From: Candidatus Tectimicrobiota bacterium
Lineage (GTDB): Bacteria; UBA8248; JACPRG01
DNA: 13,164 nt
Reading direction: 5' to 3'
NCBI GenBank assembly: GCA_016190025.1
Contig: JACPRG010000161.1
Span: 1-13,164, forward strand
Of the stretch, positions 1 through 7,282 are shown piece by piece (positions within the stretch are counted from its first letter, which is position 1; each line of letters opens with the position of its first letter). A program made the position numbers and the translations under genes. The notes beneath the pieces were generated by a model that was given only the letters and a program-made list of their open reading frames with translations, was not told where the DNA came from and did no database searches.

Positions 1-1918
1 CCTCCGACCTCGGCTCCGCGCGCGAGGGGGACAAGGCGCCCCCCGGGCCGCCCCGCAAGAACTGACGGATCATCGGGACGGCGACCAGCACCAAGCCGGC
101 CCGGTCCGTCCACAAGCCCGGCTTGATGAGGGTGAAGGCCCCGGCGGATAAGACGATGCGCTCGACCGCGCCGATCGGCCCCCGCAGGCCTATCCCCTGC
201 ACCGCCATGGAGAGGGCCACGGCCCCGATGGCGGCGGTGATGACGGTCAGGACGATGTTCCCGGCGGAACCCTGTCCGAGAAGGGCGGGGCCGTACACAA
301 AGAAAAAGGGCATCAGGAAGGCTACCAGGCCGAGCTTCACCGCCAGGTAGCCGACCTTGTGGGGCGGGGCGTTGGCCAGGCCCGCCGCGGCATAGGCCGC
401 GATGGCCACGGGCGGCGTGATGGCCGAGAGGGCGGCGAAGTAGAAGACGAAGAAGTGGGCGGCCAGCTCCGACACGCCGAGGTTGACGAGGACCGGGGCC
501 GTGACCGTCGCCGCCACGATGTAGGCCGGCACGCTGGGGAGCCCCATCCCCAGGATGATGCACAGGACCATGGTCAGCACGAGGGCGGCCAGGAGGTTCC
601 CCCCCGCCAGGGCGACCAGGAATCCGCCCAGCTTCAGGCCCAGCCCGGTCAGGTTCAGCATGCCCACGATGATGCCCGCCACCGCGCACGCGGGCATGAC
701 GGAGACAAAGCGTTCCGCCCCCATCGCCAGGGCTTTTCCGGTCTTGATCACCCCCATCCGGGTCTCGGGGCGGATGGCCGCGCAGACCAGCAGCAGCCCC
801 CCGGCCCAGAAGGCGGACCGGATGACCGAGAGCCGCTCGATCACCAGGGCGTAGATCAGCAGGAACACCGGGAACAGGAAGTAGAACTCTCTTTTGAGCA
901 GCGACCGGACGAGCGGGAGCTCCCTGCGGGGAAGACCCCCGAGCCCCAGCCGAAGGGCCTCCAGGTCCACCATCCAGTAGAGGCTGAAGTAATACAGCAC
1001 GGCCGGGATGACGGCGGCGGCGGCGATGTCGCCGTAGGGGATGCCCACGAGCTCGGCCATGATGAAGGCCCCCGCCCCCATGACGGGAGGCATGAGCTGT
1101 CCGCCCGTCGAGGCCACGGCCTCCACCGCCCCGGCGAAGGGGCTTTTGTAGCCGATCCGCTTCATCAAGGGAATCGTAAACGTCCCCGTCGTGACGACGT
1201 TGGCTGAGGATGCCCCGGAGACCATCCCGAAAAGGCCGCTGGACACCAGGGCCACCTTGGCCGGTCCCCCGCGGGCCCATCCGGCCGCCCCCGTCGCCAC
1301 CCGGATGAGAAACTCCCCCGCCCCCGACACGTCGATGAGGGCCCCGAACAGGATGAAGAGCGCCACGTAGGAGGCGGAGATGGCGATGGGCAGGCCGTAT
1401 ACCCCCTCGTTGCTGAGGATGAAGCCGGCGACCCGGTTGTAGGAGAAGGGGGGATGGGCCAGCACGCCGGGCAGCTCGCTGATGAGGGCGTAGGCGATGG
1501 TCGCCAGCCCCAGGATGGGAAGCGCCAGGCCCGCCGCCCGCCGCCCCAGCTCCAGCGTCACGATCAGGACCGCCGTGCCCACGACCGTGTCCAGGTCGCT
1601 GGGCAGGACCCGGCGGAACAGGATGTCCGGAAACTCCCAGAACAGGTAGAACGCGACGCCGAAGGACAGGGCGATGAAGAGGACGTCGAGGACCCCGACC
1701 CTTCGGGCGGACCGCCAACCGGGGATCCGGAGGAAGACGAAGGCCGCCGCCGTCGCCACGTGGAGGCCGCGGAACAGGTAGGGGTCCGTCGGGTCCGTGG
1801 CGAGGAAATAGATGTGGGCGAGCGCGACCAAGGCGCCGTACACCAGGAGGGCCGTCTCCATGCTCGGGCTGAAGGTCCGCCGCGGCGTTTCCTCTGTCTT
1901 GGCCTCTTTTGGGCCCAC
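1..1918 (-). CDS. TRAP transporter fused permease (DctQ-DctM type, TAXI subfamily), 3' end cut by window edge
   Basis: This is the membrane component of a tripartite ATP-independent periplasmic transporter, in which the small (DctQ) and large (DctM) subunits are fused. It would take substrate from the TAXI receptor encoded just upstream and import it using an ion gradient. The frame is open to base 1 with 639 codons visible. Family members are about 620-700 residues and the visible end is hydrophilic, so little is missing. Many hydrophobic segments are visible. DctM signatures include STGGQLMPPVMGAGAFIMAE around residues 270-290 and GMGLPSVPAYIVAATV around 457-472. Frame was checked at several points and no frameshift was seen. 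The frame has no ATG before residue 20, so I choose the GTG at 1918, which has GAGGA seven bases upstream. The ATG at 1861 lacks a ribosome site. The frame is not closed in the window, so simple ORF callers could miss it. The family is sure; the substrate is unknown. Confidence 0.93.
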   Translation of the reverse strand, partial: MGPKEAKTEETPRRTFSPSMETALLVYGALVALAHIYFLATDPTDPYLFRGLHVATAAAFVFLRIPGWRSARRVGVLDVLFIALSFGVAFYLFWEFPDILFRRVLPSDLDTVVGTAVLIVTLELGRRAAGLALPILGLATIAYALISELPGVLAHPPFSYNRVAGFILSNEGVYGLPIAISASYVALFILFGALIDVSGAGEFLIRVATGAAGWARGGPAKVALVSSGLFGMVSGASSANVVTTGTFTIPLMKRIGYKSPFAGAVEAVASTGGQLMPPVMGAGAFIMAELVGIPYGDIAAAAVIPAVLYYFSLYWMVDLEALRLGLGGLPRRELPLVRSLLKREFYFLFPVFLLIYALVIERLSVIRSAFWAGGLLLVCAAIRPETRMGVIKTGKALAMGAERFVSVMPACAVAGIIVGMLNLTGLGLKLGGFLVALAGGNLLAALVLTMVLCIILGMGLPSVPAYIVAATVTAPVLVNLGVSELAAHFFVFYFAALSAITPPVAIAAYAAAGLANAPPHKVGYLAVKLGLVAFLMPFFFVYGPALLGQGSAGNIVLTVITAAIGAVALSMAVQGIGLRGPIGAVERIVLSAGAFTLIKPGLWTDRAGLVLVAVPMIRQFLRGGPGGALSPSRAEPRSE

Positions 1919-1938
1919 CGGCTTTTCCTCGCTCGGCA

Positions 1939-1971
1939 GGCGCCGGTCCCCGCGACCGGGGAACCGGCGCC
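1939..1971 (-). promoter_or_regulatory. Intercistronic stem-loop between TAXI receptor and permease genes
   Basis: Bases 1939-1947 (GGCGCCGGT) are the exact reverse complement of 1963-1971. The stem continues with CCCC 1948-1951 pairing GGGG 1958-1961 across a one-base bulge at 1962, giving 13 base pairs and a six-base loop. It fills most of the 66-base gap between the receptor stop and the permease GTG. No U-run follows in the direction of transcription, so it is not a typical intrinsic terminator. In other binding-protein-dependent operons such hairpins protect the upstream binding-protein mRNA and lower downstream permease expression. That role here is inference. Confidence 0.6.
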
Positions 1972-1984
1972 CATCGCTCGGGGT

Positions 1985-2971
1985 TTACTTGGATTCCGGC
2001 GGGACGAGCCCGCCGGTGATGTTCAGCCCCGTCTCCCGGTAGTACTTCACCGCCCCGGCGTGGAGGGGGATGGGGGAGCCGAGGATGGTCTTCATCTCCA
2101 GAAACCGCGCCGCTTTATGGGCCGCCATGAGGAACGGCTTGTTCTCGTAGGTGACCTTCATGATGCGGTAGATGACGTCGGCGGGAAGGTCCTTGTCGGC
2201 CACCATGATGGCCCAGACGGCCGTGGTCTCCACCGGCTTCGTGATGGACTTGTACGCGCCCGCGCCGATGGTGAAGGGGACGATGGCGGGCGCCTTCTGG
2301 TTGATGAGCTCCCGGTCGGCCTGCGGGAATTCCGCCAGGTAGGCCGTGTGGGTGGCGTCGAACTGCATGACCGAGGAGTTGGGGGGGCCGACGAGCATGG
2401 CGATGGCGTCCATCCGCCTGTCCCCCAGCTGCCGGATGGCGTCGCCGAAGGGGAGGTTGATGATCCGGGCGGGCTTGATCCCCAGGATGTTGAAGATGAT
2501 GCGGTAGTTCCGGTCGTGGCCGCTCCCGGCCGGCCCCAGGCAGACGCGCTTGCCGTCGAGGTCCCGAATGGTCCGGACCGGCCGGGAGGCGCTGCTGAGG
2601 ACGTGCAGGACGGCGGGATGCGTCATGAAGAGCGCCCGGAGGTTATCGAACTTCTTCCCTCGCGTCCACTTGGGCTCTCCCAGGTAGGCGGCGTGGGCCT
2701 CGCTGGTGGTGGTCATCCCGAAATCGACCTTCTTGTTTCCCAGCAGGATGAGGTTGTCCACGCCCCCGCCGGTGACCTGGGTGGAGGTGTTGAAGCCGAG
2801 CTTCTGGTTGAGCAGGTTGCTCCACCCGCCTCCGTAGGCGTAGAAGGTGCCCCCGGGCGAGGCAGTGGCGATGGAGTACCGGCCCTGTTGAGCGGATTGG
2901 GCCGAGGCCGGACCGGCCACAAGCGCGCAGGCGGTGAGAAGAATCAGCGCAGCGAGCCACCATTTTTTCAT
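1985..2971 (-). CDS. TAXI family TRAP transporter solute-binding receptor
   Basis: This is the extracytoplasmic substrate receptor for the fused permease encoded downstream. The mature part opens with IATASPGGTFYAYGGG (about residues 33-48), the usual TAXI N-terminal motif, and the 328-residue length fits the family. Two ATGs are possible. AGGAGG touches the first (2980) with no spacing but lies nine bases before the second (2971), so I start at MKKWWLAALILL. The N-terminus is a signal peptide: KK, a hydrophobic core, then ASA before Q25 as a likely signal peptidase I site. An LTAC sequence at residues 12-15 also fits a lipobox, so a lipoprotein cannot be excluded. The gene lies 56 bases after the decarboxylase-like gene and 66 before the permease, so all three probably share a transcript. 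TAXI receptors are known for glutamate and other organic acids; the ligand here cannot be read from sequence. Confidence 0.93.
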   Translation of the reverse strand: MKKWWLAALILLTACALVAGPASAQSAQQGRYSIATASPGGTFYAYGGGWSNLLNQKLGFNTSTQVTGGGVDNLILLGNKKVDFGMTTTSEAHAAYLGEPKWTRGKKFDNLRALFMTHPAVLHVLSSASRPVRTIRDLDGKRVCLGPAGSGHDRNYRIIFNILGIKPARIINLPFGDAIRQLGDRRMDAIAMLVGPPNSSVMQFDATHTAYLAEFPQADRELINQKAPAIVPFTIGAGAYKSITKPVETTAVWAIMVADKDLPADVIYRIMKVTYENKPFLMAAHKAARFLEMKTILGSPIPLHAGAVKYYRETGLNITGGLVPPESK

Positions 2972-2980
2972 GTCGTTCAT

Positions 2981-2986
2981 CCTCCT
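2981..2986 (-). promoter_or_regulatory. Shine-Dalgarno site deciding the TAXI receptor start
   Basis: A perfect AGGAGG on the minus strand directly abuts the ATG at 2980 and lies nine bases before the in-frame ATG at 2971. Spacing favours the second ATG. Confidence 0.7.
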
Positions 2987-3027
2987 GGTGGAAGCTTACC
3001 CCCGCGACTTCCGAATGGAAAGGGTTC

Positions 3028-4020
3028 TCAGAGCTTCCAGCGCTCGGCCGTGTTGGGCGCGAAGAGCTCCTCCGGGGCGACCCGCCGCGGCGTCAGGCCC
3101 TGCTCGAAGGCGTATTGGCAGAAGGTCTGCAGCGTCTTGCGGTTGGGCTCGATCCCGTAGGGCCAGAAGTCCTCGCCCATGACCCGGCGCGTCGCCTCCA
3201 TCTCCGCCACCGACCACGGCAGCATGCAGGTGAGCCAGCCGGGGTCGCCCAGGGCCCTTTGCACCTCCTCTTTCGCCCGCTGGAAGGCCTGGAGGAGACT
3301 CTGGGCCAGCCAGGGGTTTTTCTCGTACACGTCGCGCCGGATGACCAGCGTGTGCATGATGGGGAAAACGCCCGTGCGGCGGAAGAAGTCCTCCTCGACC
3401 GGGCGATAGTCGGGGAACAGACGCCGGACGCGGGGGTCTCCCGCCGTGAAGGCCGACGGGGGGTGGGCGGCGAAGAGGGCGTCGATCCCCCCTTCGCAGA
3501 GCGCCCGGTTCAGGGTCTGGTCCTCCGGCAGCGGCTCGATGCGGATGGAGGGCGGAAGGTCGAGGGAAACCCGCTCTTTCCGTCCGGGCACTTCCTGCCC
3601 TCCCGTCACCCAGACGACCTCCTCCGGGGCGACCCCGTATTCGTGGTGGAGGATGCCCCGCATCACCACGCAGGCGGTCATGGCGTACTCGGGGACGCCG
3701 ATGCGGCGGCCCCGCAGGTCCTCCGGCCGCCCGACGCCGCTCTCCATCCGGATGAAGATGCCCGAGTGACGGAAGACCCGGGACGGGAAGACCGGCACGC
3801 CGACGAAAGGGGAGTTCCCCTTGCCCGTCAAGGTGGTGTGCGCCCCCAGGGACATCTCCGACGCGTCGAACTCCTGGTACTGGCACATGCGCCAGAAGAT
3901 CTCGGCCACGTGGAGGGCGATCCAGTTCAGCTCCACGCCTTCGATGGAAATGCTTCCGTCGCGCAGGGCGCGCGTCCGGTCCGAAACGTGACAGGCGAGA
4001 TTCAACCTCAGTCTGCTCAT
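3028..4020 (-). CDS. 4,5-dihydroxyphthalate decarboxylase-like protein (Pht5/NMT1-like fold)
   Basis: The protein of 330 residues resembles 4,5-dihydroxyphthalate decarboxylase (Pht5), a family with a periplasmic-binding-protein-like fold often annotated as an ABC substrate-binding protein. Family-like segments are DRTRALRDG (14-22), an EDLRGRRIGVPEY segment (100-112), DALFAAHPPSAF (180-191) and LFPDYRPVEEDFFRRTGVFPIMH (201-223). There is no signal peptide or lipobox, so it should be cytoplasmic, which argues for an enzyme rather than a receptor. I start at MSRLRLNLAC because the family begins there and AGAAGGAAG lies upstream. The in-frame ATG at 4137 sits inside the probable -10 box, so it cannot be the start from that promoter. 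It is the first gene of the TRAP operon, suggesting decarboxylation or binding of the imported acid. The fold is fairly certain; the reaction is not. Confidence 0.82.
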   Translation of the reverse strand: MSRLRLNLACHVSDRTRALRDGSISIEGVELNWIALHVAEIFWRMCQYQEFDASEMSLGAHTTLTGKGNSPFVGVPVFPSRVFRHSGIFIRMESGVGRPEDLRGRRIGVPEYAMTACVVMRGILHHEYGVAPEEVVWVTGGQEVPGRKERVSLDLPPSIRIEPLPEDQTLNRALCEGGIDALFAAHPPSAFTAGDPRVRRLFPDYRPVEEDFFRRTGVFPIMHTLVIRRDVYEKNPWLAQSLLQAFQRAKEEVQRALGDPGWLTCMLPWSVAEMEATRRVMGEDFWPYGIEPNRKTLQTFCQYAFEQGLTPRRVAPEELFAPNTAERWKL

Positions 4021-4059
4021 CGCGGGAGGCTTCCTTCTGGAAAATGAAATAAGACCTTC

Positions 4060-4078
4060 CCGCCCAAGAAGCGGGCGG
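4060..4078 (-). promoter_or_regulatory. Small GC hairpin in the leader of the TRAP operon
   Basis: CCGCCC (4060-4065) pairs with GGGCGG (4073-4078) around a seven-base loop. It lies between the predicted transcription start and the decarboxylase-like gene. No terminator T-run follows. Function is unknown, and a chance match is possible at this base composition. Confidence 0.3.
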
Positions 4079-4135
4079 CCGATATCTCCTTCCTCTTTTC
4101 CCTTTCTGGGTCGAAGCCCGAGAGGCCCGGCGGTC

Positions 4136-4141
4136 ATTATA
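4136..4141 (-). promoter_or_regulatory. -10 box of the decarboxylase/TRAP operon promoter
   Basis: A perfect TATAAT reads leftward at 4141-4136, about 115 bases before the chosen start. The corresponding -35 area (around 4159-4165, TTCCAC/ATTCCA) is a poor match to TTGACA, so an activator may be needed. That fits a catabolic or uptake operon but is inference. Confidence 0.55.
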
Positions 4142-4264
4142 CCCGAGATGTCCGGGGCGTGGAATTTCTAAAGCCGCGCCCTCGCCCTCCGGCGCCGGCT
4201 CTCGGGAAAGCCCGCGGAGGATTTCTCCTTATCCGGGGCGGGCCCGACGGCCTCGAATCGGGCG

Positions 4265-4293
4265 TTGACATCCCCCGGGGGCCGGGGTACATT
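4265..4293 (+). promoter_or_regulatory. Sigma70-type promoter of the scpA operon
   Basis: TTGACA at 4265-4270, a 17-base spacer, then TACATT at 4288-4293 (four of six matches to TATAAT). Transcription would begin near 4300, giving a leader of about 50 bases before scpA. It probably serves all six genes to 9010, since they overlap or nearly touch. Confidence 0.75.
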
Positions 4294-4352
4294 TCAGGGA
4301 GTGGCCGGTCGCCGGCAAAAAGAGCCATAGACTGCGGCCGGATGGGAGAGGA

Positions 4353-5090
4353 ATGGTTTACAAGGTTCGGCTGGACATCTTCGAAGGTCCCCTCGATCTC
4401 CTCCTCCACCTGATTCGGGAAAACCAGGTCAACATCTACGACATCCCCATCTCCCAGATCACCGATCAGTATCTCCAGTACCTGGGCCTGATGCGGTCGC
4501 TCGACATCGAGGTGGCGGGGGAGTACCTCGTCATGGCCGCCACGCTGACGCACATCAAGTCGCGCATGCTGCTCCCCCGCGCGGAGGAGCCCTCCCCCGA
4601 GGAGGACCCGCGCCGGGAGCTCGTCGAGCGCCTCATGGAGTATCAAAGGCTCAAGGAGCTCGCGGGCGCGTTCAGGGAACGGGAGGCGGCCCACGAGGGA
4701 ATTGACCGGCGGGCGCTGACCCCCGACTCGGTGGTGTTGCCCGATGGGCCGCTTCCCGAGGAGACCTTCCTGGGGGAGGTGACCCTGTTCGACCTGATCC
4801 GGGCCGTCGAGAAGGTGTTGCGGCAGATCGGCCAGGCGGGCCGGCACCAGGTGGAAGCGGACGAAATGGAGATGACCGAGCGCCTCGGCTTCGTTTTGGA
4901 TCGGGTGCGTCCCGAGGGGGTGACGTTCGCGTCGCTGTTCGAGCGCATGGCCCGGCGCATCGAGGTCGTGGCCACGTTTTTGGCGATCCTGGAACTGGTC
5001 CGTCAACGCCTGATCCAGGTCCGTCAGGCCGGCGGGGCCCGGGGCGCCCTGTACCTCTACCCGGCGGTGGTGGGAAATGACGATGACTGA
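4353..5090 (+). CDS. scpA: Segregation and condensation protein A (ScpA)
   Basis: ScpA is the kleisin subunit of the bacterial SMC-ScpAB condensin complex. It bridges the SMC heads and helps compact and segregate the chromosome in the cytoplasm. The 245 residues match the family length. The N-terminus carries the ScpA hallmark FEGPLDLLLHLIREN (residues 10-24), followed by YLVMAATLTHIKSRMLLP. The C-terminal part ends in a winged-helix-like segment (about 190-235). GGGAGAGGA lies immediately before the ATG. It is first in a long operon and overlaps scpB by 14 bases, the usual pairing of these genes. No smc gene is in the window. Confidence 0.96.
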   Translation: MVYKVRLDIFEGPLDLLLHLIRENQVNIYDIPISQITDQYLQYLGLMRSLDIEVAGEYLVMAATLTHIKSRMLLPRAEEPSPEEDPRRELVERLMEYQRLKELAGAFREREAAHEGIDRRALTPDSVVLPDGPLPEETFLGEVTLFDLIRAVEKVLRQIGQAGRHQVEADEMEMTERLGFVLDRVRPEGVTFASLFERMARRIEVVATFLAILELVRQRLIQVRQAGGARGALYLYPAVVGNDDD

Positions 5091-5613
5091 GGAGAATCGA
5101 GAGGAGGCCAAGGGGGTCATTGAGACCCTGCTTTTCGTATCAGAGGAGCCGGTCCGGGTGAAGGACCTGGTCGAGCTGTTCGAGGGAAGGCTGGACGCCG
5201 GGGCCGTCGAGGAGATGCTGGCCGAGCTCACGTCCGCGTATGAGGGGCGCGCCCTTCAGGTCCGCCGGGCGGCCGGGGGCTACCGCTTGGCGACGCGGCC
5301 CGAGCACGGCGGGTGGGTGAGGCGGTTCCTGAAGCGGTCCACGAGGTCCCGCCTCTCCCCGGCGGCCCTGGAGACCCTGGCGGTTGTGGCGTACCGCCAG
5401 CCCGTCACCCGGGCCGAGGTCGAGGAGATCCGGGGGCTGGATTGCAGCGGGGTTCTCCACACCCTGCTGGAGAAGGACCTCATCCGCATCGTCGGCCGCC
5501 GCAAGGTCGTCGGGCGGCCGCTGGCGTACGGCACGACCACCCGCTTTCTGGAACACTTCGGATTCGATTCCCTTCGGGATTTGCCCAGGGTCGGCGAAGT
5601 CTCGGCAGGCTGA
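5077..5613 (+). CDS. scpB: Segregation and condensation protein B (ScpB)
   Basis: ScpB is the dimeric winged-helix partner that binds ScpA in the SMC complex. The 178 residues show the expected features: KGVIETLLFVSEEPV near the N-terminus, then LSPAALETLAVVAYRQPVTRAEVEEIRG (about residues 92-119), the most conserved ScpB stretch, then GRPLAYGTTTRFLEHFG near the end. The start is either the ATG at 5077, inside the scpA end, or the ATG at 5083; both have GGTGGTGGGA upstream. The stop overlaps the rluB start as TGATG, implying translational coupling. Confidence 0.95.
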   Translation: MTMTEENREEAKGVIETLLFVSEEPVRVKDLVELFEGRLDAGAVEEMLAELTSAYEGRALQVRRAAGGYRLATRPEHGGWVRRFLKRSTRSRLSPAALETLAVVAYRQPVTRAEVEEIRGLDCSGVLHTLLEKDLIRIVGRRKVVGRPLAYGTTTRFLEHFGFDSLRDLPRVGEVSAG

Positions 5614-6344
5614 TGCGGCTCGTCAAGTGGCTGGCGGGCGCGGGGGCGGCCTCTCGCCGCGCCGCGGGGGAACTCATCGCCTCCGGCCGGGTGCGGGTCA
5701 ACGGTCGGGTGGTCCAGGAGCCCTGGCTGGAGGTGGACCCCTCGACCGACCGGGTCCACCTGGACGGCCGGCCCCTCCGCCCTCCCTGGCCCGGCGTGTA
5801 TGTCCTCCTCCACAAGCCCCGGGGCTGCGTGACAACGCGGCGGGACCCGCAGGGGCGTCCCACCGTCCTGGACTTTCTTCGGGGCGTCAAGGCCCCGGTG
5901 GTGCCGGTCGGGCGCCTGGATTACGACGCCGAGGGGGTGCTCCTGCTGACGACCGACGGGGCCCTCGCCCACCGCCTCATGCATCCCCGCTACGGCGTGG
6001 AGAGGACGTACCTCGTGAAGGTGCGCGGGGTCCCGGACAAGGACGTCCTGCGCCGCCTGGCCCGGGGCGTCCTGCTGGCGGACGGCGCCTCGGCCGCCGA
6101 GGGCGTCCGGCTGGACAAGCGCCTGGAGCACGCCGCGTGGCTGCGGCTCACCGTCCGGGAAGGAAGGAACCGCCTGGTGAAGCGGATGTGCGAGGCCGTG
6201 GGCCACCCGGTGGTGAAGCTGCACAGGGTCCGCTTCGCCGGTTTGTCCGCGGCGGGGCTCAAGGCGGGCGGGTGGCGCTATCTCAAGGAGGCGGAGGTCA
6301 GGGGTCTTCGCCGCCTCGCGGGGCTGGAGGAGAGGGGCCGTTGA
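5613..6344 (+). CDS. rluB: Pseudouridine synthase, RluB/RsuA family (23S rRNA)
   Basis: This 243-residue protein would convert a uridine of 23S rRNA (position 2605 in E. coli) to pseudouridine. The N-terminus is an S4 RNA-binding domain (about 1-50, ASRRAAGELIASGRVRVNG). The catalytic motif is GRLDYDAEGVLLLTTDG (100-116), with the likely nucleophile D103. EGRNRLVKRMCEAVGHPV (183-200) is a further RsuA/RluB family motif. The ATG overlaps the scpB stop by one base; the longer upstream frame is a shadow over scpB. The scpA-scpB-rluB order is common in bacteria. RluE/RluF/RsuA-type specificity cannot be wholly excluded, but context favours RluB. Confidence 0.93.
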   Translation: MRLVKWLAGAGAASRRAAGELIASGRVRVNGRVVQEPWLEVDPSTDRVHLDGRPLRPPWPGVYVLLHKPRGCVTTRRDPQGRPTVLDFLRGVKAPVVPVGRLDYDAEGVLLLTTDGALAHRLMHPRYGVERTYLVKVRGVPDKDVLRRLARGVLLADGASAAEGVRLDKRLEHAAWLRLTVREGRNRLVKRMCEAVGHPVVKLHRVRFAGLSAAGLKAGGWRYLKEAEVRGLRRLAGLEERGR

Positions 6345-7282
6345 GAGGGCAGTTCCGCGGACGGGTGTTGGTCCTGCTGGCGGCGGTTTTGTTTTGGGCC
6401 GCGGCGCCGGCCTCGACGCAGGAGGTGGAGGCTCTTTTTTTCAGGGCCTGGGTTGCCCTGCGGGCGGGGCAGACGGCGACGGCCGAAGCCATCCTGGAGG
6501 CCCTGCGCAAGACGCACCCCGAAGACCCGCGGCCCTACCTGGGACTGGGCGATCTCGCCTTTTTCCGGAGAGAGTACGCGCGCAGTCTCCAGTTCTACGG
6601 CAAGGCCCTGGCCCTTTCGCCCTCCGACCTTCGGGTCCTGGCGGGTCTGGGAAAGTGGGCGTTTTTTGCGGGCGACCCGGAGGGCGCGCGCCGCAGGCTC
6701 CGCGAGGTCCTGAGCCGGAAGCCGGACGATTTCGAGGCCCGGGCTTATTTGACCTACCTGGGGGAGCCGGCGGATTGGCCGGAGCCGCTGGCGAAGGCGG
6801 TCGCGTCGGGCAGGATCGCCCGGGGCGAGATGGCCGGCGTTCTGGCAGCCCACCTGGCCGATGTGAGTGGGCTCAAGGAGAGCCCGTTCACCGAGGTCTT
6901 GACCGACGTTTCCTCTCACTGGGCGCGGGACGCGATCTGGGGCGCCGTGCGGAAGGGCTGGATGCGCTCCCGGCCGGACCACACCTTCGGGCCGGCGGAG
7001 CCCTTGACACGGGCGGGGCTGGCGGAGGTGGTGTACAATGTGTTCCTCAGCGCGGGCGTCCGGGCCGCGGATGGCCTGGAAGAGAGGCGTCCCGGGGACG
7101 TCCTCCCTGAGCATCGCTCCCTCCAGATGGTGCTGTTTGTGCTGGGCAGAGGCCTGATGGACCGGACGGAGGGGGGGAATTTTTCGCCCGCGGGCCCGGT
7201 CTCGGGCAGGGAAGCCATCGAGACGCTGGAGCGGGTGAAGCGGCTCCTGTTCCCGACGGGGTTGAAACGTGGAGAAGGTTAG
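6341..7282 (+). CDS. Secreted TPR and S-layer-homology (SLH) domain protein
   Basis: The 313-residue protein appears to be exported and envelope-associated. A TTG at 6341 overlaps the rluB stop as TTGA and is preceded by GGAGGAGAGGGG; it gives an N-terminus RGQFRGR followed by a hydrophobic core and a possible cut near residue 26. TPR-like helices occupy about 30-125 (PRPYLGLGDLAFFRREYARS, AGLGKWAFFAGDPEGARRRL). An SLH domain spans about 183-237, with FTEVLTDVSSHWARDAIW, then GWMRSRPDHTFGPAEPLTRA. A degenerate second SLH copy follows (253-297, GNFSPAGPVSGREA). SLH domains bind cell-wall polymers or anchor the outer envelope. The gene overlaps the next by 14 bases. I do not recognise a specific function. 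Confidence 0.82.
   Translation: MRGQFRGRVLVLLAAVLFWAAAPASTQEVEALFFRAWVALRAGQTATAEAILEALRKTHPEDPRPYLGLGDLAFFRREYARSLQFYGKALALSPSDLRVLAGLGKWAFFAGDPEGARRRLREVLSRKPDDFEARAYLTYLGEPADWPEPLAKAVASGRIARGEMAGVLAAHLADVSGLKESPFTEVLTDVSSHWARDAIWGAVRKGWMRSRPDHTFGPAEPLTRAGLAEVVYNVFLSAGVRAADGLEERRPGDVLPEHRSLQMVLFVLGRGLMDRTEGGNFSPAGPVSGREAIETLERVKRLLFPTGLKRGEG

Larger units (their letters stand above)
4021..4352. other. Divergent intergenic region between the TRAP operon and the scp operon
   Basis: These 332 bases hold no convincing gene. They contain the minus-strand promoter with TATAAT at 4136-4141, a leader of about 110 bases with a small GC hairpin (4060-4078), and the plus-strand scpA promoter at 4265-4293. 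The leader also carries AAGGAG on the minus strand at 4085-4090 with no usual start codon at normal distance. Around 4165-4260 I see nothing I can name. Confidence 0.7.

Noticed and set aside
359..1207. Open frame of 282 codons on the plus strand
   Set aside because: Antisense to the permease gene; low-complexity His/Gln/Gly/Asp composition with no family match.
1454..3160. Open frame of 568 codons on the plus strand
   Set aside because: It lies antisense to the TRAP permease and receptor genes. Its composition is rich in Gly, Arg, Asp and Pro with no recognisable domain, typical of a shadow frame in GC-rich DNA.
3115..4047. Open frame of 310 codons on the plus strand
   Set aside because: Antisense to the decarboxylase-like gene, whose own frame has clear family motifs.
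4159..4413. Open frame of 84 codons across the scpA promoter
   Set aside because: No ribosome site, overlaps the promoter and the scpA start in another frame, and no recognisable sequence.
4137..5231. Open frame of 364 codons on the minus strand
   Set aside because: Antisense to scpA and the start of scpB; no domain and biased composition.
7004..7039. TTGACA followed by TACAAT inside the SLH gene
   Set aside because: The spacer is 24 bases, too long for a sigma70 promoter, and the TTGACA codes conserved SLH residues.
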